From positions 6,113 through 70,112 of the forward strand of contig JAZNMP010000016.1 of assembly GCA_045579705.1 (NCBI GenBank): a stretch of 64,000 nucleotides of DNA, written 5' to 3'. This document shows, one piece after another, positions 61,025 through 64,000 of this stretch (position 1 is its first letter; every line of letters begins with the position of its first letter). The notes under the pieces are model-generated. The model was not told where the DNA came from. It made no database searches and saw only the letters and a program-made list of their open reading frames with translations. This stretch comes from Lachnocurva sp045579705 (GTDB taxonomy: Bacteria; Bacillota; Clostridia; Lachnospirales; Lachnospiraceae). The translations under genes and the position numbers were made by a program.

Positions 61025-61873
61025 ATGACACCAAAACAAATCGCAAAAGACATCTTTAATATGACAGTCGCGACACTTATCATCGCGTTCGGAGTATACT
61101 TCTTTCAGATGCCAGCACATTTAGCTATAAGCTCCATTTCTGGTTTATCTATCGTTCTTTCTAATCTCGTTCCACTTTCAGTTGCCACTTTAACTATGAT
61201 TATGAACGTCGTACTTCTTATCATAGGTTTCATCCTATGCGGACATGCTTTTGGTGCAAAGACTGTATACACCTCCATTCTGCTTCCTCTGTTCTTAGGT
61301 ATATTTGAACGTATTATACCTAATCTTCATTCTATTACAGGATCTCAGGCTATCGACGTAGTATGTTTCTGTCTCATCATGAGCCTAGGCCAAAGTATTC
61401 TCTTCAATATGAATGCTTCATCTGGCGGACTTGATATCGTAGCTATGATTCTTCACAAATACCTGAAGATGCCTTTAGGTTCTGCTATGTCAGGTGCAGG
61501 TGTTCTAATCGCTCTTTCATCATTCCTCGTATATGATACAAAGACTGTAATCCTCTCTCTAATCGGAACCTATCTAAATGGTGTTATCCTCGATCACTTC
61601 ATCTTCAACCGTGGCCTTAAGAGAAGAGTATGTATCGTAAGTCCAAAGGAAGAAGAAATACGTCAGTATATCCTTCATGATTTAAAGTCTGGCGCTACAC
61701 TTTATAAAGCAATCGGAGCTTATAACTTGGAACCTAGAAACGAAATTATTACTATCGTTGATAAGATAGAATACCAGAAGCTTATGGCACACATAAAAGA
61801 AATCGATCCAGGTGCTTTTATCACTGTTTACAATGTAAGCGAAATACATTACACGCCAAAGACATTCGCATAA
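61025..61873 (+). CDS. YitT family membrane protein (DUF161/DUF2179)
   Basis: A 282-aa protein with about six membrane spans in the first 190 residues, including the conserved GGLDIVAMILHKYLKMPLG, and a C-terminal cytosolic DUF2179 domain (GATLYKAIGAYNLEPRNEIITIVDK). Members are widespread in Firmicutes with unsettled transport function. ATG follows AAGGAGAATTAATC. Second gene of the unit with the glycosylase fusion. No terminator follows; the convergent stop is only four bases away. Confidence 0.92.
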   Translation: MTPKQIAKDIFNMTVATLIIAFGVYFFQMPAHLAISSISGLSIVLSNLVPLSVATLTMIMNVVLLIIGFILCGHAFGAKTVYTSILLPLFLGIFERIIPNLHSITGSQAIDVVCFCLIMSLGQSILFNMNASSGGLDIVAMILHKYLKMPLGSAMSGAGVLIALSSFLVYDTKTVILSLIGTYLNGVILDHFIFNRGLKRRVCIVSPKEEEIRQYILHDLKSGATLYKAIGAYNLEPRNEIITIVDKIEYQKLMAHIKEIDPGAFITVYNVSEIHYTPKTFA

Positions 61874-61877
61874 ACTA

Positions 61878-62507
61878 TCAGCTGGTGGGATGAGAATCCA
61901 TCCCCTCAACATCTGCTCCATACCGCTCCAACAATTCAGGCGAATACACCTTCGCATCCCTGGAATCCCGCACCTTGTTCCAGAGCATGGCAGCAACTTG
62001 TAGCTTATTAGAGTAGACATTGCTTTCATCGCTGGCACAGAAGTCCTTTAAGAACTGATTCCACTGGCAGGAGGAAGCGTCGTACCTGGCATAGGTGGTA
62101 TCGCCATAGTAGATGCGAAGCAAATCCGCAATCGTAAAGGCAGTGTCCTGTTCTGCTTTCACCTTGCGCCAGGCAGTGGCCATATCAGCTGTGAACTTAA
62201 ACGGGGTATCTCTGGTAAGCGTAGAAAAGTATTCACGGAATTTGGCATTGAAAGCGAACCCACAGGCAATAAGCGGCGTATCCAAAGAAAGTGCTTCCGT
62301 GGTAGCATGGGAGCATTTCTTTTTTGTATGTTCGATGCGTTGTCCTGCAAAGTATGCTTCAATAATATGGTTCAACTCCGATTTGGTGCCCTGATACTCC
62401 AAGCCAAGACCTTTGCAGATTTGCACTAATTCTTCCCGATACCAGTAATACTGAAGAAATTCCTCATAAGAAGTAATCATGTTAAACGTCGGTCTCATCG
62501 GGTTCAT
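61878..62507 (-). CDS. SAP-domain-containing protein
   Basis: A 209-aa protein. Residues about 15-60 look like a SAP helix-extension-helix nucleic-acid-binding motif (REELVQICKGLGLEYQGTKSELNHII). The remaining 150 residues resemble the conserved tail of Lachnospiraceae SAP proteins (FREYFSTLTRDTPFKFTADMATAWR). ATG 62507 follows AAGGAGATTCTT. G+C is visibly higher than in neighbours, suggesting transfer. DNA or RNA binding is inferred, with target unknown. Confidence 0.75.
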   Translation of the reverse strand: MNPMRPTFNMITSYEEFLQYYWYREELVQICKGLGLEYQGTKSELNHIIEAYFAGQRIEHTKKKCSHATTEALSLDTPLIACGFAFNAKFREYFSTLTRDTPFKFTADMATAWRKVKAEQDTAFTIADLLRIYYGDTTYARYDASSCQWNQFLKDFCASDESNVYSNKLQVAAMLWNKVRDSRDAKVYSPELLERYGADVEGMDSHPTS

Positions 62508-62650
62508 AAGAATCTCCTTCCTGTCATAAATATCGACACACATCACTTATTATAGTCCAAACCGGAAGAAATGTACCCATTTCCTTTGAAAATGAGTATA
62601 ATTAAAACTGTGCGATAAAGCATAGAGAAATAAAAACTGAGGGAAGAAAA

Positions 62651-63607
62651 ATGAAAAGGGTATGTAAGATGTTAGGACGAATATGTATAAGCTTGCTGAT
62701 GGTACTGGTATTGTGCCTACTGGTGTTGTATGTGTACAACCGGATACAGAAGAAAAAGGAAGCGACTATTTTTAAACATCCCCTTGGACAATATGTAGAA
62801 GTAGATGGACACAAAATGTGCGTATATGTAGAAGGAGAGGGAGAGCAGACACTGGTGTTCTTATCCGGAAGCGGCACGGCATCTCCGATTTTGGATTTTA
62901 AATCCATCTATAACCGTTTAAGCAAAGATTATCGGATCGTGGTCATCGAAAAATTTGGCTATGGCTTCAGTGATATCTCAGAAAGTGAGCGCGATTTTGA
63001 TACAATCCTGCGTCAGGACCGAAAAGCAATAGAACTGATGGGATTACAGGGTCCATTCATCCTATGTCCGCACTCTATGTCCGGAATAGAAGCAATTATG
63101 TGGGCGCAGCAGTATCCAAAAGAAGTGGCCGGAGTGGTGGGACTGGACATGGCCACACCACAGGCATATGAAAAAATGCAATTAACGGACGACAAGCTAA
63201 AACTCATGTTTGCAGTGACTTCAGTAACCAGGGAACTGGGAATCCTTAGACTAGTGAAGGATGAAACCTTAATCTCATCACCAGTGTTGTCCACTAAAGA
63301 AAAGCAACTATACCGTAAAATCGTCTATGCCAAAATGATCAATCAGGATGTACAAAACGAAGCGTTACATGTTAATGAGGCATGTGAAGAAATACAGAAG
63401 GCTGACCAGCCACAGGTGCCAATGTTACTGTTTGCATCGGACGGCTCCGGTGGAACAGGCCTGGATACTGCAACCTGGCGCGGTGTAGCCTATAACTATG
63501 CATCCGGGAATTCAAAGGCGAAGGTCGTAGAGCTGGATTGCCCACATTATGTACATAACTTCGCTACAGACCAAGTGGAGAAAGAAATAAGAACTTTTTT
63601 GAAGTAA
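62651..63607 (+). CDS. Membrane-anchored alpha/beta hydrolase
   Basis: A 318-aa serine hydrolase with one amino-terminal membrane helix (about 10-30), so the catalytic domain is outside the cell membrane. The oxyanion strand is LVFLSGSGTAS, the nucleophile elbow CPHSMSGIEA, and the C-terminal His lies in DCPHYVHNF. ATG follows GAGGGAAGAAAA. Composition is G+C-rich like the SAP gene opposite, so both may have arrived together. Substrate unknown; haloalkane/proline-peptidase-like folds are possible. Confidence 0.85.
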   Translation: MKRVCKMLGRICISLLMVLVLCLLVLYVYNRIQKKKEATIFKHPLGQYVEVDGHKMCVYVEGEGEQTLVFLSGSGTASPILDFKSIYNRLSKDYRIVVIEKFGYGFSDISESERDFDTILRQDRKAIELMGLQGPFILCPHSMSGIEAIMWAQQYPKEVAGVVGLDMATPQAYEKMQLTDDKLKLMFAVTSVTRELGILRLVKDETLISSPVLSTKEKQLYRKIVYAKMINQDVQNEALHVNEACEEIQKADQPQVPMLLFASDGSGGTGLDTATWRGVAYNYASGNSKAKVVELDCPHYVHNFATDQVEKEIRTFLK

Positions 63608-63705
63608 TGGAGGAGAAAACAAGAGATTGTACTGTCATATCCCACATGCTTTTCCAATAATCCTTATATGGTGCGAGATTTTATTCAAGAGAATTTAGTC
63701 TTATT

Positions 63706-63999
63706 TTATTCTTCTAACAGCCTAAGCAGCTCATCAGCGCTATTTGCTCTAATTCCTTCTTTATTCTCACAGCCATCATAATTAGCATGATACGTAACTT
63801 TATGATGCTCATCAATCATTACGCCAAATTTTAGATATTGCTTATCTCCTTCGTAATTCCTCTCAGCATCTTTCATATTTCGTACCGCTGAATCCAGTAT
63901 AACTGCGATATTATTTCTGTTAACTTCATCTGTCGGAGAAGCCAGTAGGTTAAACACAGACGGATCTAAGAGAACATTAAACTTAGCATTATAAAACCA
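63706..63999 (-). CDS. Partial gene running off the right edge
   Basis: The frame is open to the window edge (first codon TGG at 63999), so only the last 97 codons are seen; a GTG at 63957 is not a convincing start. The visible part is soluble, with LASPTDEVNRNNIAVILDSAVRN, a strand-rich YLKFGVMIDEHHKVTYHANY and an acidic helical end. I recognise no family. Confidence 0.65.
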   Translation of the reverse strand, partial: WFYNAKFNVLLDPSVFNLLASPTDEVNRNNIAVILDSAVRNMKDAERNYEGDKQYLKFGVMIDEHHKVTYHANYDGCENKEGIRANSADELLRLLEE

Positions 64000-64000
64000 T

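Overview
The window is AT-rich, densely coded and mostly transcribed from the minus strand. Gene content points to an anaerobic low-G+C Firmicute of class Clostridia, probably Lachnospiraceae-like: SufCBDSU iron-sulfur assembly, a relA-hemZ-hisS-aspS operon, a long Lachnospiraceae-type ClpX followed by a DUF5721-like gene, CarD, YitT, type III pantothenate kinase with an ECF S-component, and sigma-A promoters of the TTGACA-17-TATAAT kind. The assignment is inference from family knowledge; no rRNA or species marker is present.

Layout. 0-7 kb: a cytoplasmic GH5 glycosidase with an unusual repeated leader, tRNA-Leu(AAG), an ASCH-GNAT fusion, a GGDEF-EAL protein and a HEAT-methyltransferase. 7.4-13.3 kb: a very AT-rich accessory island with an ABC exporter, a permease fused to part of an M1 peptidase, a double-HTH XRE regulator and two small membrane or exported proteins, marked by three copies of one hairpin, the last of them the aspS terminator. 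13.3-21 kb: the relA-hemZ-hisS-aspS operon, divergent from guaB. 22.9-27.9 kb: small membrane genes, PAP2 phosphatase, CarD, LysR, apt and a class II aldolase-like protein. 27.9-32.5 kb: a divergent Tad/Flp-like secretion-pilus cluster that includes three very short pilin-like genes of 34, 44 and 58 residues. 32.5-41 kb: Mrp, CoaX and PanT-like S component, PilZ, a SleB-type wall hydrolase, folA-thyA, tRNA-Gly and a large secreted repeat protein. 41-48 kb: the suf operon with a HAD phosphatase, then gpx-ohrR. 48-57.7 kb: J-domain, folC, degV, cspA, clpX, hydrolase, CobA-like ATP:corrinoid adenosyltransferase and typA. 57.8-64 kb: zinc-ribbon repeat protein, a DNA-deoxyinosine glycosylase fused to a YfiH/PgeF purine-nucleoside enzyme, YitT, then a segment of clearly higher G+C carrying a SAP-domain gene and a lipase-like hydrolase.

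How it fits together. Three redox or cofactor themes recur: Fe-S assembly (suf, mrp), CoA and folate supply (coaX, ECF, folA, thyA, folC), and peroxide defence (gpx-ohrR with an operator inside its promoter). Purine handling appears several times (guaB, apt, relA, inosine glycosylase-PgeF). The GGDEF-EAL and PilZ proteins show c-di-GMP signalling, and the Flp-like cluster is a plausible but unproven output. The best candidates for undescribed biology are the glycosylase-PgeF fusion, the leaderless short Flp-like pilins, the double-HTH regulator beside a permease carrying only the amino-terminal part of an M1 peptidase, and the GH5 leader built from tandem copies of its own start region.
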